Assembly (NCBI RefSeq): GCF_001039355.2
Contig: NW_019773970.1
Coordinates: forward strand, 129,965 to 193,964
Length of the DNA: 64,000 bases
Origin: Lingula anatina
Taxonomy: Eukaryota; Brachiopoda; Lingulata; Lingulida; Lingulidae
Reading direction: 5' to 3'
Shown: positions 52,335-61,118 of the stretch, one piece after another
Layout of the letters: the number at the start of each line of letters is the position of its first letter
Position numbering within the stretch: position 1 is the first letter of the stretch
Translations under genes and position numbers: made by a program
Notes under the pieces: model-generated
Seen by the model: the letters and a program-made list of their open reading frames with translations, nothing else
The model's database searches: none
Told to the model about the DNA's origin: nothing

Positions 52335-55300
52335 CACACTGCAATCAAATATCTTAGAATCTTTTGTACTAAGTAAGGTCCACCCATGTTGACTGGAAAC
52401 ACCCCATAATTCACCTGATAAAGAGGTAAGATATGATAAAATCGGGAAAACGCAGCAATCTTATCTCCTGCATTTAGTGCGTACACTGTGATTATCAGTC
52501 AAATAAGAAACAAAAAGACGAAGACTGCACAGGTATTTACACAGGTATATAAATCATTAATAACATGTATGGGAAGGTTAAATTATTTTTAGGTATAATA
52601 TGAGACAATATAAAACATCACGGTTCTATACTTCAGACATAAAATATGGCAATTCCCATTATTAACTATTGGCAGACATTGGAAGTCTACAAATACAAGA
52701 AGATTTGGACAAAAATTGAATTAAATAATCTCAATGGTTGGGTGTCAAATAACTTCAACAGATAAGACTCATCCTGCCCAATTGCTGCATTTGTCACTAT
52801 CAATAAAATGCACACAGATCACAATCTTTAGACTGTTTTATGAGAAGCAACTGGATGGCAGTGTCAGCTCTAGTTCCTAAGGAAGGATAATTACTGTTTA
52901 TCTACAATGTTGATTAAAAAAACTTAATACCTAATAAATTGGGTATGTAATTAAAGCATACTTTTATCATTGGTGAGGAGTGACTTCCCTCTGTGTGGCA
53001 GTTTGTGTGATCCTGCCTACTGATTTAGAGCCCCTATTTTACAGCGATCTCAGAGGACAAATCAGTAGGTCCTGGAGAGAAAATTCACCAACACTGTCTG
53101 CCAGAGTGATGTAGAAGAGTTTATCATTGTTTCTTTGGTAATGTGACATGCAGGTCACAGGCAGAAGATGGTCATAATTTTTCAAATTTATTTAGGGGTA
53201 TCTAATTTTTTTTTCTGTTAGAAGATGGTCAAAATAGAGAATGGATCAACAAAGATAATTTGGAAGACTGACAGAAAATATCTCTGGATCCACCCCTGGG
53301 TCATTCCACGAGGAAGTGTTTCTCATCTTCGACTTTTTGTATACAACATAGCACAAACCCTCTTTTGTTCTGAAATATGCTCTCTCCAACATCAAGTGTA
53401 AATCCTTTTAGATTATCTAAGTTGGTAATCGATTACCCAGGAAAAAGCATTGTAATGTACTAGTACTGTTCTCTTAAAGCAAACTTAGGGCTGATTCCCA
53501 ATGAAACCATCGCTCTACATCTCGATCAATCCAACTCTGTGGGGGTGCTAGCTGAATGCAATCAGATTAACACAGCTCGTTTCCAGCACACTCATATAAC
53601 CACCACCTTGTCTGCATTCTACTCACAACAGGGGGAGGCGTGTAAAGCTGTGAATCTGGGCTCTGTAACTCAAATACATTATGACTTGCAATAGCGATAT
53701 CACCTTTCATTTCGAGGCTATTATATGGGGCGAATAATTGCTGAGTTATGGAATAGAGGCGCATATGCTCGTTGGCAATTCGTGGTGCTTTCAAGTTATG
53801 GAGCCCTGATTGCATTCAACAAGAGTCCCCACAGAGTTGGATCGATCTGTGTAAAACAACAGTTTTATTGTGAACGAGCCCTTTGTTGTACACTGGCTCA
53901 AGTTCCATATTCATCCTCAGGTAAAATGTTTTACCTTCTCCTTGCCTGAGTTTTACATTTATCATTGTAGACATCATTGATTTTACTCAGAAGTTAATTT
54001 GGTTACACAATATACAATTACAGTGCTTTGTGGACTGTTTAATGCTTTCCTCTATAGAGGGAAAAAATCCAATATAATCTGATAGTCACCCATCAAACTC
54101 TACTGTGTGTTTGGAGATCACTCGGCAAACTACTAAGAGTAATAAAATTTGATGGTCATTGGGAAATAATATAATTAACCCCTGGCTGAGAAAGCGGAAG
54201 TTTCCATTTTTAAAGGGGAGTGGGCATTTAATTGAAATCCCATTAATAAAATTACTAAAAAAATTACATAAAAATGAACACATTTCACAAAAATAAAACA
54301 TAAACCAAAAATTGGTTTTCACTTTTGGATAATAACTTTGCTCCATTTTAGTGAGTGATAAAGACATACTTCACCCAATGAATAATTTCACAGTATCAGG
54401 TCCTTTATTAGTACCTATTATTATCTCCATAGCTCAATACTGCGGCTCCCCTGAGCTTACAAAAAAACAACCATCTAGGCCTTAATTACCTCCCCTTTCT
54501 TACTGCTCAAACTTTTCAGTTCACTTGTCACTATCAACACCAGAACTACAACTCACTTAAACCATATCAAAATTTAACTAACGTGAAGGTAAAATCTATA
54601 TAGATAATGCAAAATTAATCTAAAACAACAGCTAAAACATTAACGAGTCTAAGTGGACTTTTATTTGGATAGCATCGATATTTTCATAGTTCTGATGGGT
54701 TCTACGCTGAAACTCCCATTAAATCACAAAACGCAAATGTCTGGACAGGAATTTACATTCTATTTTAGATCATCTATTTTATTAGTAGGTAGGGGTTTCT
54801 CCAGGATTTGGGGTACAGAAAGTCCAAGATGTGAAAGTGTGATTCAGAGAGAATCCAATCCAAGCAAGCCCAACCAACAAACCCCCCCAAAAAATATGTA
54901 TTGTAAGCTGTCCTGTTGTCTTTGGAAGCTAATTTACAGCCCAATGACAGCTGGATGGCTCTCTGGGAACAGTGTGTCTAGTATGACAAACTGCATTTGA
55001 GAAAAAAACTGTTTCCCTTCAATGCATTGATATTGCTCAATGCTGTGACTTGTAAGCCACAATACAAAAGTAAATACCTACAAGTAGGTAGTGATATACA
55101 CTTGTACCTCACATACTTGTTTGAAATCGGTATTATGTACAAACTTGTTTGAAATCGGATACCAAAAGAATAAAAGATCTTATATTTCAGTGAGCACTAT
55201 ACAGTTACTAGCACTAGTACATATTTACTGTTCAATGCTGTGATCTCTATACTGGTACATATACTAGTATTTACTGAGTGGTTGATACTGCCATCACTAT

Positions 55301-57658
55301 ACAACTACATGTACATATTCACTGTTCAATGTTGCGATCACTACACAGATACTGGTACACATTCACTGTTTGATGCTGCACCTCCCAAGCTGTTATAAAA
55401 AGCAAATTCCCTGGCCAGCAATTGCAGTGCCTGACATTTGCGTTGTCTGGCAATTCAGAGGCTGGGAATTGCTTTATGGAAACGATTTATTGAACAGATA
55501 GCAGTATGTGTTTAACATGTTGCTCAGTTCATGCTGAGAAAAAAAAAATCAGTTGCAAGTCAGATTTGCCTCCCCCTTCAATATTCTTTTTTTTTTTTTT
55601 TTACATTATGCAGTGAATTTATCGGATTAGTACTCAGCATTCTGACTTGTCCTAACAGGATATAAAGCTATATTTATGGAAAAATATTGGGTGGATTCAT
55701 TTAGTGACTCTCTTACTAGTACTAGTAACCTGAGTAATGACCAGGCTACAAAATTTAGTTGCCAATCTCTCAAAACAATTGCAATGCAGGTACTAGCACT
55801 GTAAATATATAAATAACATTCAATTGTGAAATGGGCTTTACACTTTTAATAATCAATGAACTAGTTCCATAACATCTTGTGAGAGACACCACACCTATGA
55901 TAACAAACCAATTTGACCCCACAATCAGGCTTTCTAAGAGAGATAGATACACGCTCAAATAGTAGAAATAAAGAGATCCATTATGCTGATTTGTGAAGAA
56001 CACCACATTTATCAAAGCAATCCAATCAGCACACAAATCAGGCAGCCTAAAATAGAAACTATGAGTAAGAATATGCCAAAAGTGTACTCTTAAATCTCTG
56101 CTGCTTCTAAGGAGAAGGCCCGAGGTAACAAAGTTAGGCCTTTTTCACATAATGGTTCAGTTTTCTGTATATCACTACAGTTTGAGAGATTGAAAACTTA
56201 TCAGCATGGCTATGACATAACAGAGCTACCTTTACGGACAGCCATAATCCATTACCCATTGGGCTCACATCATATATGCCACTGGGTCGGCACTAACAAT
56301 CGCCAATTTAACCAAATGCTAACTTGAAATGGCTAAACAAATTTGTTTGATTTGGCTTGTTTTAGTCTAATTTGGATAACAAAGCAACAACAACAACAAC
56401 AAAAAAAAGAGTTGGTTTGGCTCAGAGAAAAAATTGCTAGTGCTACCTCAGTGCCATCTAGGGAGAAGATATTAAAACAGCCAACTTTACTCACCTACAG
56501 ACCGCAACTGTATCATCAAACTTGACTCAAACTCTGGCGTATCCGTCGTCATAGGATCACAAGCATCTGGGACTGTTGCATTGCACTCAATAAGGAAACA
56601 TGTCTTCTTGTGTAAAAACACAACATTACAAGTTGGTTTGCGACAGCAGCTTAACACGCATCCTTTTAAATCTTTCGCCTCTGTGTTTTTGGAGTAGTAC
56701 CCTGCGCTGGCGCCTCCTTTAGGCAAGGATCTGAAGTTCATGGCTTTTTCCAGCTGCTCCTCGTTGACATCTTCACAGAGATTGGCTTTGCAGACTACAA
56801 ATAAAGGACATAAACAGTGACAGTGCTTTACCACATATAACCAAAATGAAGATAGTTAGGTATGTATAAAAGTCTGCCTTTTGTAAACAGTTTTCTGATG
56901 ACATTAAGCATATCATTTCCTATAATCCAAATATAAATAACCCAAAGTCTTTATTTTCTGAATAATGAATAAATAAGTTTTAAGTCAAGTTACACTTCAA
57001 TTGTTACAGAAAATCATTCACTATAATAGAAATATCATGTGCTTAAAAGTCTGTGACTGGACACATGATCCCCTGTATCCTCTCCAGGGAGGTGAGATTG
57101 TCAACACAGAATCTAATGACCAGGTGTCAACCTGTTAATGTATAGACATACATATATATGTACTGCACATAACTGAACGTATTGCAAAGTCTCCTGAACA
57201 GATTTGGAATTAAGACTTGTGATAAATATATTATTATCATTATAATTATGAAAATTCAGCAATAACCCACTTATAATCAACTTGGAACTTTTAATTACCT
57301 ATTTAATATTTCACTTATATGACTCAATTAATTTATAACAAGTAGAATTCAAGATATGAATCAGGCTAAAACTTGTAAAAAAAAAAAAGCGCATCAAACT
57401 GAGGTAACCTTCAGCATATACCACTGTGTAACACTCAGTGTATGCACATTGTACAGCTGTGGTTGTACAAGTTAGGTAGAATTAAAAACAGAAATATGAG
57501 GTTTACCGACAAAGTCACTTACACGCAACGTTTGATTACTCACCTGCCAGACCTGCGAACAACAAACAAAGTAACAACAGGGGTTGTTGGTTCAACTGCA
57601 GCAGACGAATTCCAACACTTCTAGAAATCCTCTTCCGCAAATGTGTGAGATAATTCAT
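27363..57658 (-). CDS. KIAA0319L: KIAA0319/KIAA0319L-like PKD-domain membrane protein
   Basis: Coding exons: 57544..57658, 56495..56794, 49825..50154, 48616..48689, 46151..46259, 42178..42219, 40719..40817, 38639..38680, 37219..37317, 36164..36264, 35796..35883, 35312..35401, 34736..34871, 34169..34233, 33680..33837, 33164..33287, 32483..32618, 32105..32253, 31575..31726, 31090..31228, 30794..30864, 30406..30509, 30119..30264, 29391..29510, 28221..28311, 27811..27896, 27363..27514. All phases agree and the sum is 3318 nt, 1105 residues (1058 without the duplicated pair), close to the human proteins at about 1050-1070. Order: signal peptide, MANSC, Ser/Thr-rich linker with EGF-like module, five PKD domains, conserved juxtamembrane region, Cys-rich module, TM, short cytoplasmic tail. 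Human relatives are type I membrane proteins linked to neuronal migration and reading disability; KIAA0319L is the AAV receptor. Whether this gene equals KIAA0319 or KIAA0319L cannot be decided; it may be pre-duplication. Confidence 0.92.
28559..29308. mobile_element. TCGGAGGCG-rich palindromic DNA element
   Basis: About 750 bp, GC-richer than its surroundings, in the intron before the TM exon. Ends TTAGTGGCCAGTCACAA and, inverted, CTAATGGCCCAGTCACAATG. The interior repeats TCGGAGGCG and its complement and includes a TATA-like GTATATAAGGGCGCC near 29020. Open frames inside it on both strands have no family match. Confidence 0.65.
29391..29510 (-). CDS. KIAA0319L: receptor exon: Cys-rich EGF-like membrane-proximal module
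   Basis: CQNNCSGHGRCDSYTKQCVC followed by WMENFF and a final YNC, the highly conserved membrane-proximal module of this family. Confidence 0.92.
29921..30097. mobile_element. short palindromic MITE
   Basis: Inverted ends of about 40 bp: CATTCAGAACAGGGGACTAA, then CAGATCAAATATGGC, mirrored by GCCATATTTGATCTGTTAG and CCACTGTTCTGAATG. Intronic. Confidence 0.75.
30119..30864 (-). CDS. KIAA0319L: receptor exons: conserved region between PKD5 and Cys-rich module
   Basis: 30794..30864 (LQMYLDVDIAVFKEKNK), 30406..30509 (QNLANQLALLLQKTLPGGD), 30119..30264 (VIVTFLVRSEFKDTHLTHAG, LEFEVVQLDT). The sequence resembles the SEA-like region of KIAA0319 proteins. Confidence 0.88.
31090..31726 (-). CDS. KIAA0319L: receptor exons: PKD5
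   Basis: 31575..31726 (NQPPVASAGGDQLLTMPVSL, ASYLWEKSED) and 31090..31228 (MVPGHYMFTLTVTDQDGLSS). Confidence 0.9.
32105..32618 (-). CDS. KIAA0319L: receptor exons: PKD4
   Basis: 32483..32618 (NQAPEANAGEDQTVMIPENQ, TSYQWKQI) and 32105..32253 (LVIGEYIFELVVADKEGLTG). Confidence 0.9.
33164..33837 (-). CDS. KIAA0319L: receptor exons: PKD3
   Basis: 33680..33837 (DYRPQANAGSTQVISLPKNS, ASYEWIKADD) and 33164..33287 (VRTPFLHLSNLQEGDYTFTL, KVTDTSGQTDTADVHVFV). Confidence 0.9.
34169..35401 (-). CDS. KIAA0319L: receptor exons: PKD2
   Basis: 35312..35401 (PPVAVIKPASQRIELPNSAI), 34736..34871 (KIVSYYWEEVSGPLESS and LSPGEYKF), 34169..34233 (LTVTDSDGVTDSTYANVTVI). Confidence 0.9.
35796..36264 (-). CDS. KIAA0319L: receptor exons: second half of PKD1
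   Basis: 36164..36264 (KYKYEWSMESGPRGSESGK) and 35796..35883 (LIAGLYEFKVTVTGEAKYGE, then GHVNVTVLP). PKD fold: the 'YEW' strand and the 'GLYEFKVTV' strand. Confidence 0.88.
36796..36958. mobile_element. short DNA element, CAGGGGCGGAT family, copy 2
   Basis: Starts CAGGAGCGGACCCTGAG and ends TCAATCCACCCCTT, oriented opposite to copy 1. The flanks CAATAA (36790-36795 and 36959-36964) match. Intronic. Confidence 0.65.
37219..38680 (-). CDS. KIAA0319L: receptor exons 6 and 7 (downstream copy of duplicated pair)
   Basis: Exon 38639..38680 encodes HSVDVPSSTHKPK; exon 37219..37317 encodes the start of PKD1. This pair is adjacent to the second half of PKD1 (36164..36264) and is therefore the likely ancestral position. 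Confidence 0.8.
37875..37975 (+). repeat. possible tRNA-derived SINE head
   Basis: CTGAGCAGATCAGG resembles a pol III A box and, about 35 nt on, CAGTTCTAATCCC a B box. Second copy at 41430-41525 through the tandem duplication. No cloverleaf could be completed. Confidence 0.25.
38021..38242. mobile_element. palindromic MITE family A, copy 2
   Basis: Inverted ends CCATTCCCACAGATATTTAG and, inverted, GGGTTCCCACAGATTTAGAT; interior as in copy 1. Confidence 0.8.
40719..42219 (-). CDS. KIAA0319L: receptor exons 6' and 7' (upstream copy of duplicated pair)
   Basis: Exon 42178..42219 encodes HSVDIPSSTHKPK. Exon 40719..40817 encodes LPLVVSAGTNKDIQLPENSV and the rest of the first half of PKD1. The protein sequence is almost identical to the pair at 37219-38680 and all boundaries are in phase 1, so either pair, or both, could be used. 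Confidence 0.7.
41568..41789. mobile_element. palindromic MITE family A, copy 3
   Basis: Equivalent of copy 2 in the second duplication unit; it moved with the segment and is not a separate insertion. Confidence 0.8.
43994..46150. other. intron of the KIAA0319-like gene
   Basis: Holds MITE copy 4, an (AAT)n run at 44682-44710 and AT-rich sequence. No further exon recognised. Confidence 0.5.
44140..44387. mobile_element. palindromic MITE family A, copy 4, near full palindrome
   Basis: The two arms pair almost end to end: TGTCTGTCACGCCTAC mirrored by TAGGCGTGACAGACATTTAA around a centre near 44265. This is the most symmetric copy. Confidence 0.85.
46151..48689 (-). CDS. KIAA0319L: receptor exons 4 and 5: mucin-like stalk
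   Basis: Exon 4 48616..48689 (STEPTPTSSDTGSSNSEPSS) and exon 5 46151..46259 (TTTVAALAAASVTLPLIVNA and a Thr-rich end). Both have good splice sites and compatible phases 1/0/1. No domain; probably O-glycosylated. Confidence 0.75.
46260..48615. other. intron of the KIAA0319-like gene
   Basis: Holds a diverged relative of the 53.5-kb inverted-repeat element at about 46890-47060, a T/G run at 47289-47335 and a 38-A run at 47656-47693. A 132-codon minus-strand frame at 48177-48575 has no homology that I recognise. Confidence 0.5.
47656..47693. repeat. poly-A run of 38
   Basis: Uninterrupted A38; could be the tail of a retroposed sequence on the plus strand, but no head is recognised. Confidence 0.9.
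49396..49446. repeat. direct tandem duplicate of about 26 bp
   Basis: Two adjacent copies of CAAGTGCCATTTTTTTCACA plus ACTT, in an intron. Confidence 0.8.
49825..50154 (-). CDS. KIAA0319L: receptor exon 3: Ser/Thr/Gln-rich linker plus EGF-like module
   Basis: The first 70 residues are low complexity (TPSTTPSDQSQSEQTTSAD and following). Then comes a six-cysteine EGF-like module: CIFGIDECEKNEEC, a spacer, GKCNCKDGF and a last FC. The donor may be GTACAG (end 49825) or GTACAT (end 49834), both in phase 1, differing by three codons. I know of no EGF module at this place in the human proteins. Confidence 0.8.
50396..50613. mobile_element. palindromic MITE family A, copy 5
   Basis: Inverted orientation of the family: GATCGACCTAACTCCCTGGG on the left, CCCCACAGGGATAGATCGAT on the right. 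Confidence 0.8.
51263..51392. mobile_element. palindromic MITE family A, copy 6, internally deleted
   Basis: Begins GACTGGGTTCCCATGCATAC and ends GATCCAAATATCTGTGGGAA; the second arm and centre are missing. Confidence 0.75.
52172..52332. repeat. two (CA)n microsatellites
   Basis: CA runs at 52172-52208 and 52290-52332 joined by CATA-rich sequence. Confidence 0.9.
53163..53300. mobile_element. short DNA element, CAGGGGCGGAT family, truncated copy 3
   Basis: Shares GAAGATGGTCAAAATAGAGA and ends GGATCCACCCCTGG; the left terminus is lost. Confidence 0.6.
53520..53862. mobile_element. inverted-repeat DNA element
   Basis: Terminal inverted repeats of about 45 bp: TCGATCAATCCAACTCTGTG ... TGAATGCAATCAG on the left, CTGATTGCATTCAAC ... 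CACAGAGTTGGATCGATCTG on the right. Confidence 0.8.
55195..55385. repeat. degenerate minisatellite, about four units
   Basis: Units of 45-55 bp with CACTATACA, a TACTGGTACATAT-like stretch and ACTGTTCAATGCTG. Confidence 0.6.
56495..56794 (-). CDS. KIAA0319L: receptor exon 2: MANSC domain
   Basis: Encodes CKANLCEDVNEEQ through CDPMTTDTPEFESS. The cysteine pattern includes GCVLSCC, TCNVVF and TCFLIEC, as in MANSC domains at the N-terminus of KIAA0319 proteins. Acceptor TTTGTAG, donor GTGAGT. Confidence 0.88.
57544..57658 (-). CDS. KIAA0319L: receptor exon 1: signal peptide
   Basis: 38 codons from ATG 57658-57656, basic N-region then PLLLLCLLFAGLA. Donor GTGAGT, phase 1. Confidence 0.85.
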
Positions 57659-58000
57659 TGTAATAAGCTAGTCAGTGCTAGACTTCGGCATAATATTGAT
57701 AACTATCTTGATGTTTCCTTTGAAGAATTTGGCCCTGTGACCAGGAACTTAACTCCTTAAACAATATGGTAGCTTCCAGGTGAGAATTCTTCTTTTAGTT
57801 TACCCCATGCAAACTTTCTTTACTATGCCAGCTATCGCTACAGGTGAGATATACTACGCTAAATCGAAAACCTTAGATATCCTAACTCATCTTTCTAAAT
57901 GAATCCTCCGTACTCTAAATCGACCTTGTTGTCCTCGCGCAGTGACGTCACCAACTTGGGAAAACGGGAAAAAGCTAGCAACCGATGCAGCAGGTCCAAC
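57659..58000. promoter_or_regulatory. presumed bidirectional promoter
   Basis: 342 bp between the minus-strand receptor start codon (57658) and the PTRHD1 start (58001). No convincing TATA box in either direction. The two genes are divergent with no room for separate long promoters. Inference from layout only. Confidence 0.5.
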
Positions 58001-58784
58001 ATGTCTAAAAGTGCACCAGTTCTTGTTCAATATGTCCTGATTAGAAGCGACTTGAAGTGGCCAACAGGGGCGTTAATTGCTCAAGCGTGCCATGCGTGTA
58101 CTGCCGTCATGCACCTATTTAGAGAAGATCCTAATGTTAAATCATATACTGAAGATTATACGCGGATGCATAAAGTCGTTTTGGAGGTGGGAAATATTTA
58201 TTGTTTCGTGATCTCTTTCAACGTATCTGTAATATCCAGTAGTAGATATTTTTTCTCATTATAAGCATAAAATAAGAAGATGAATCAAGACATCCACTTA
58301 GATAATTATTCTTAAACTTGCATTTTATGGTCAGGGACTCGGTAGTTTTTTTTTTTTTTTTTTCTTCTTCGCACAGTTCCTCTTATAAACAGTCTAGCTA
58401 ATTTCCAAGTGAGAAAAAAGGTTTGTCTTTGAATAATTAGTATATATCTTCATTTAACTGTTACTTAGTTCTTAGTTATTATTTTAGTATTCATAATTGT
58501 ACACAAATTTTGCATACACGCCATTTATAGATTTGTGATACTAGAATATAAGCAAACATTCTGAAATTATAATGCAAGCAAGATTCATATTTAATTTCTT
58601 TTTTTCTTTTCAGGCTAAAGATGAAGAAAGCTTGACCAAAGTTTCAGAGTCACTGACCTCAGACAATAAAGACTTTCATCTTTGGATAGAACAGCCAGAA
58701 AATATACCAACATGCATTGCCACAAAACCATACCATAAAGAAGAGATACAAACTTATTTTAAAAAATTTAAACTCTTTAAATGA
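57899..58784 (+). CDS. PTRHD1: peptidyl-tRNA hydrolase domain protein PTRHD1
   Basis: Exons 57899..58186 (or from ATG 58001) and 58614..58784. Donor GTGGGA, acceptor TTTTCAG, phase 0. Landmarks of the Pth2-like PTRHD1 family in order: VLVQYVLIRSDLKWPTGALI, AQACHACTAVMHLF, YTRMHKVVLE, then after the intron LWIEQPENIPTCIATKPYHK and the C-terminal KKFKLFK. The ATG at 58001 (MSKSAPVLVQY) gives 118 residues, the upstream in-frame ATG at 57899 gives 152; the human protein has 140. The downstream start fits the domain edge better. Predicted cytosolic. An AATAAA is at 58878-58883, about 95 bp after the stop. Confidence 0.92.
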
Positions 58785-58877
58785 TATTTGAACCTTATTT
58801 CATATAGTGCAGCATATTTATATTGAGACTGTGAAAACCTGGAACAAAAAAGTTGACTTATTCAAAGAGTGGAGCAG

Positions 58878-58883
58878 AATAAA
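58878..58883 (+). terminator. polyadenylation signal of PTRHD1
   Basis: AATAAA 94 bp downstream of the TGA. Confidence 0.6.
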
Positions 58884-59589
58884 TTAATAGAAGATAATGT
58901 GATAAGGTATATTTTTCACCAGAATATTATAAGCTGAAGCAAAAGTTGGATTGGAATGAAAAAAGTTTTACTTATAGTATTTGCTTTGTTTTGTGCTTAT
59001 GTTCAATGTACTAGTTTGCCATCAGCCCTATTCACAATACCAAACATTTCATGAATCAAAGGAGCTACTGTTGATAATACCTAATATCTCGTGAGAAAGG
59101 AATGCCATGTTCCAATCTTTAATTCCACGAAGAGTGCAATCAAAATTAAAAGACAACTGTCAAGTATTGTCATTGTTGACGAACTGGTACACAAAGCAGG
59201 TTTAACTTGACATCTTGCCCTTTATTTAGAAATAAAAAAGTCTTGGTATTTATTTTAAAATATTTGAGATTTTTTGTAGCTTGTTTGTTCTTCTGTATCA
59301 ACATACAGCATCTGAGCTTGTCTGTAGAAAACTAAGAACAAGGCAGCAAAGCTGTCAAATGTACAGACAAAAAGCAGGAAATAACTATGCACAAAATAGG
59401 CTACTGTTAATTCTGACATCAAATTCAACATGTAACTGACAAACTGCAATGATATGAGTTTATTTCCATTTTTGAAACTTTATTACACAATGCACGATAA
59501 CAAGTTTACCATCATTTTTACAAAATCAACTAACAATGTTGTAAAGATGCAGGAAATGTCAAACAAACACTTTTACGTATCTTATAAAT

Positions 59590-60905
59590 TAAATAATGAA
59601 ACTGTTAACATGCCTAAGAATTGAATCTGAGGAAATGTGAAAAAACAGCATAACTTCTAAAATAATGGCCCAATTATGCTGATTTTCAAACTCAACCTGC
59701 GTTTTAGCAAGTTTGACCATTCCTGTGAGTTTTATGACAACAGGCCTATCGGTTTTCCTTGAAATGTGTTTACAGTGTTGCATATATGCTGAAAAGTGAA
59801 AATAAAGCATAACTTCTAAAACAGTGGCCCGATCATCCCAGATAGCATGCATACGTTGGGCCAACGTTGGCCCAACGTTGCCTTGGTTGACCGTGCAACG
59901 TTGGCCCAACGTTGGGTTTCCATCTAAGTGCTCACTTTGGCCAACGGTTGGCTGAACGTCTTTTTAATGCCAACGCATTGCCAACGTATTCCCAACCAAA
60001 CTGCGTTGGCCCTACATTGGGCCAACTAATAACCAACATGGGTCCAACAATTACCCAACCTGTAACCAACAGTGTATTTACGTTGGTTCTACTAATAACC
60101 AACATCAGTCCAACAATTACCCAACCAAACTGCGTTGGCCCTACATTGGGCCAACTAATAACCAACATTAGTCCAACAATTTCCCAACCTGTAACCAACA
60201 GTGCATTTACGTTGGTTCTACTTGTCGTAGTTTTTCTNATATGCTGAAAAAAGTGAAAAAACAGCATAAATTCCCTATAAGTGACCCAATAATGCTGATT
60301 TTCGAACTTGACCTGCGTATTATGAATATTCATCAGTTCTGTACGTTTCAAGCCAAAAGGTAAAACTGTTTTCCACTTATCTTGTTATCGGTGCTGCATA
60401 TATGCTGAAAAAAGTGAATAAACAGAATAAATTCCCTATTAGTGACCCGATCATGCTGATTTTCGAACTTGACCTGCGTATTACAAATATTCATCAGTTC
60501 TGTAAGTTTCAAGCCAAAAGAAAAAACAGTTTTCCACTTATCGTGTTATCAGTAAAAGTGCACGGCGACGACGGCGACGGCGACGACAGACGCAGATGAC
60601 GGCTATATGTACAGACACATCTGTGTCTGTACATAAAAAGCAAATAAAAAATAAAATAAAATAAAAAATAAAAATAAAAACAGCATAACTTTTGAAGTTA
60701 TGGCCCAATCATGCTGCTTTTCGAACTCAACCTGCATATTATGAATATTCATCAATTCTGTAAGTTTAATGCCAAAAGGTAAAATGGTTTTCTATTTATT
60801 GTGTTATCAGTGAAAGTGCATGGCGACGGCAATGACGGCGACAGCGACGACAGACACAGGTGATGGCTATACGTAAAGACACATCTGTGTCTGTACATAA
60901 AAGGC
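59590..60905. repeat. dispersed repeats with AACAGCATAA and CTGAAAAAAGTG landmarks
   Basis: About five diverged units (59640, 59800, 60250, 60420, 60680), each with ACAGCATAA, GGCCCAAT(C/T)ATGCTG and CAACCTGCGTATTA-like parts. The last two end in CGACGG-rich tracts and a hairpin. No gene seen between PTRHD1 and 61119. Confidence 0.7.
59837..60237. mobile_element. CAACGTTGGCC-rich palindromic element with internal 129-bp repeat
   Basis: Starts CCCAGATAGCATGCATACGT and is full of the self-complementary GGCCAACGTTGGCC. A 129-bp segment beginning CCAAACTGCGTTGGCCC occurs at 59995 and again at 60124. The right end is next to an N at 60238. Similar in style to the element at 15418. Confidence 0.65.
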
Positions 60906-61118
60906 TCTTATTTATTTTTTCAAAAGATACATGTCTGTCTTTTACAGTTACACTTAGGGAATTAATTCAGCATCGGCCAATTATCCCAGCTTAGGGTCAA
61001 TAAATGCCTGAGGTGACCACACCCAAAGTCAATATTTATAAAGTATGAAATGATACAATGGTTGAATTAACTTTATTACTTTGCAGCATTAATGATTTAA
61101 ACTCCAAATTTCACTCAC

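Larger units (their letters stand above)
50155..56494. other. large intron 2 of the KIAA0319-like gene
   Basis: 6.3 kb holding MITEs, (TA)n at 50929-50950, GA-rich run at 51151-51190, two CA runs, an inverted-repeat element at 53.5 kb and a degenerate minisatellite at 55.2 kb. No additional exon recognised. Confidence 0.5.

Noticed and set aside
52093-52486. Frames rich in THTH and VCVCVCV
   Set aside because: Translation of CA microsatellites.
59255-59449. Possible terminal exon (QAQMLYVDTEEQTSYKKSQIF then AATAAA) of the DCAKD gene
   Set aside because: It does not match the expected dephospho-CoA kinase C-terminus, and the adjacent upstream sequence also occurs at 36646, so it is probably repeat-derived.
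59912-60351. Long frames on both strands in the CAACGTTGG region
   Set aside because: Low-complexity reading of a palindromic repeat; both strands are open because the DNA is self-complementary, and an N lies inside.
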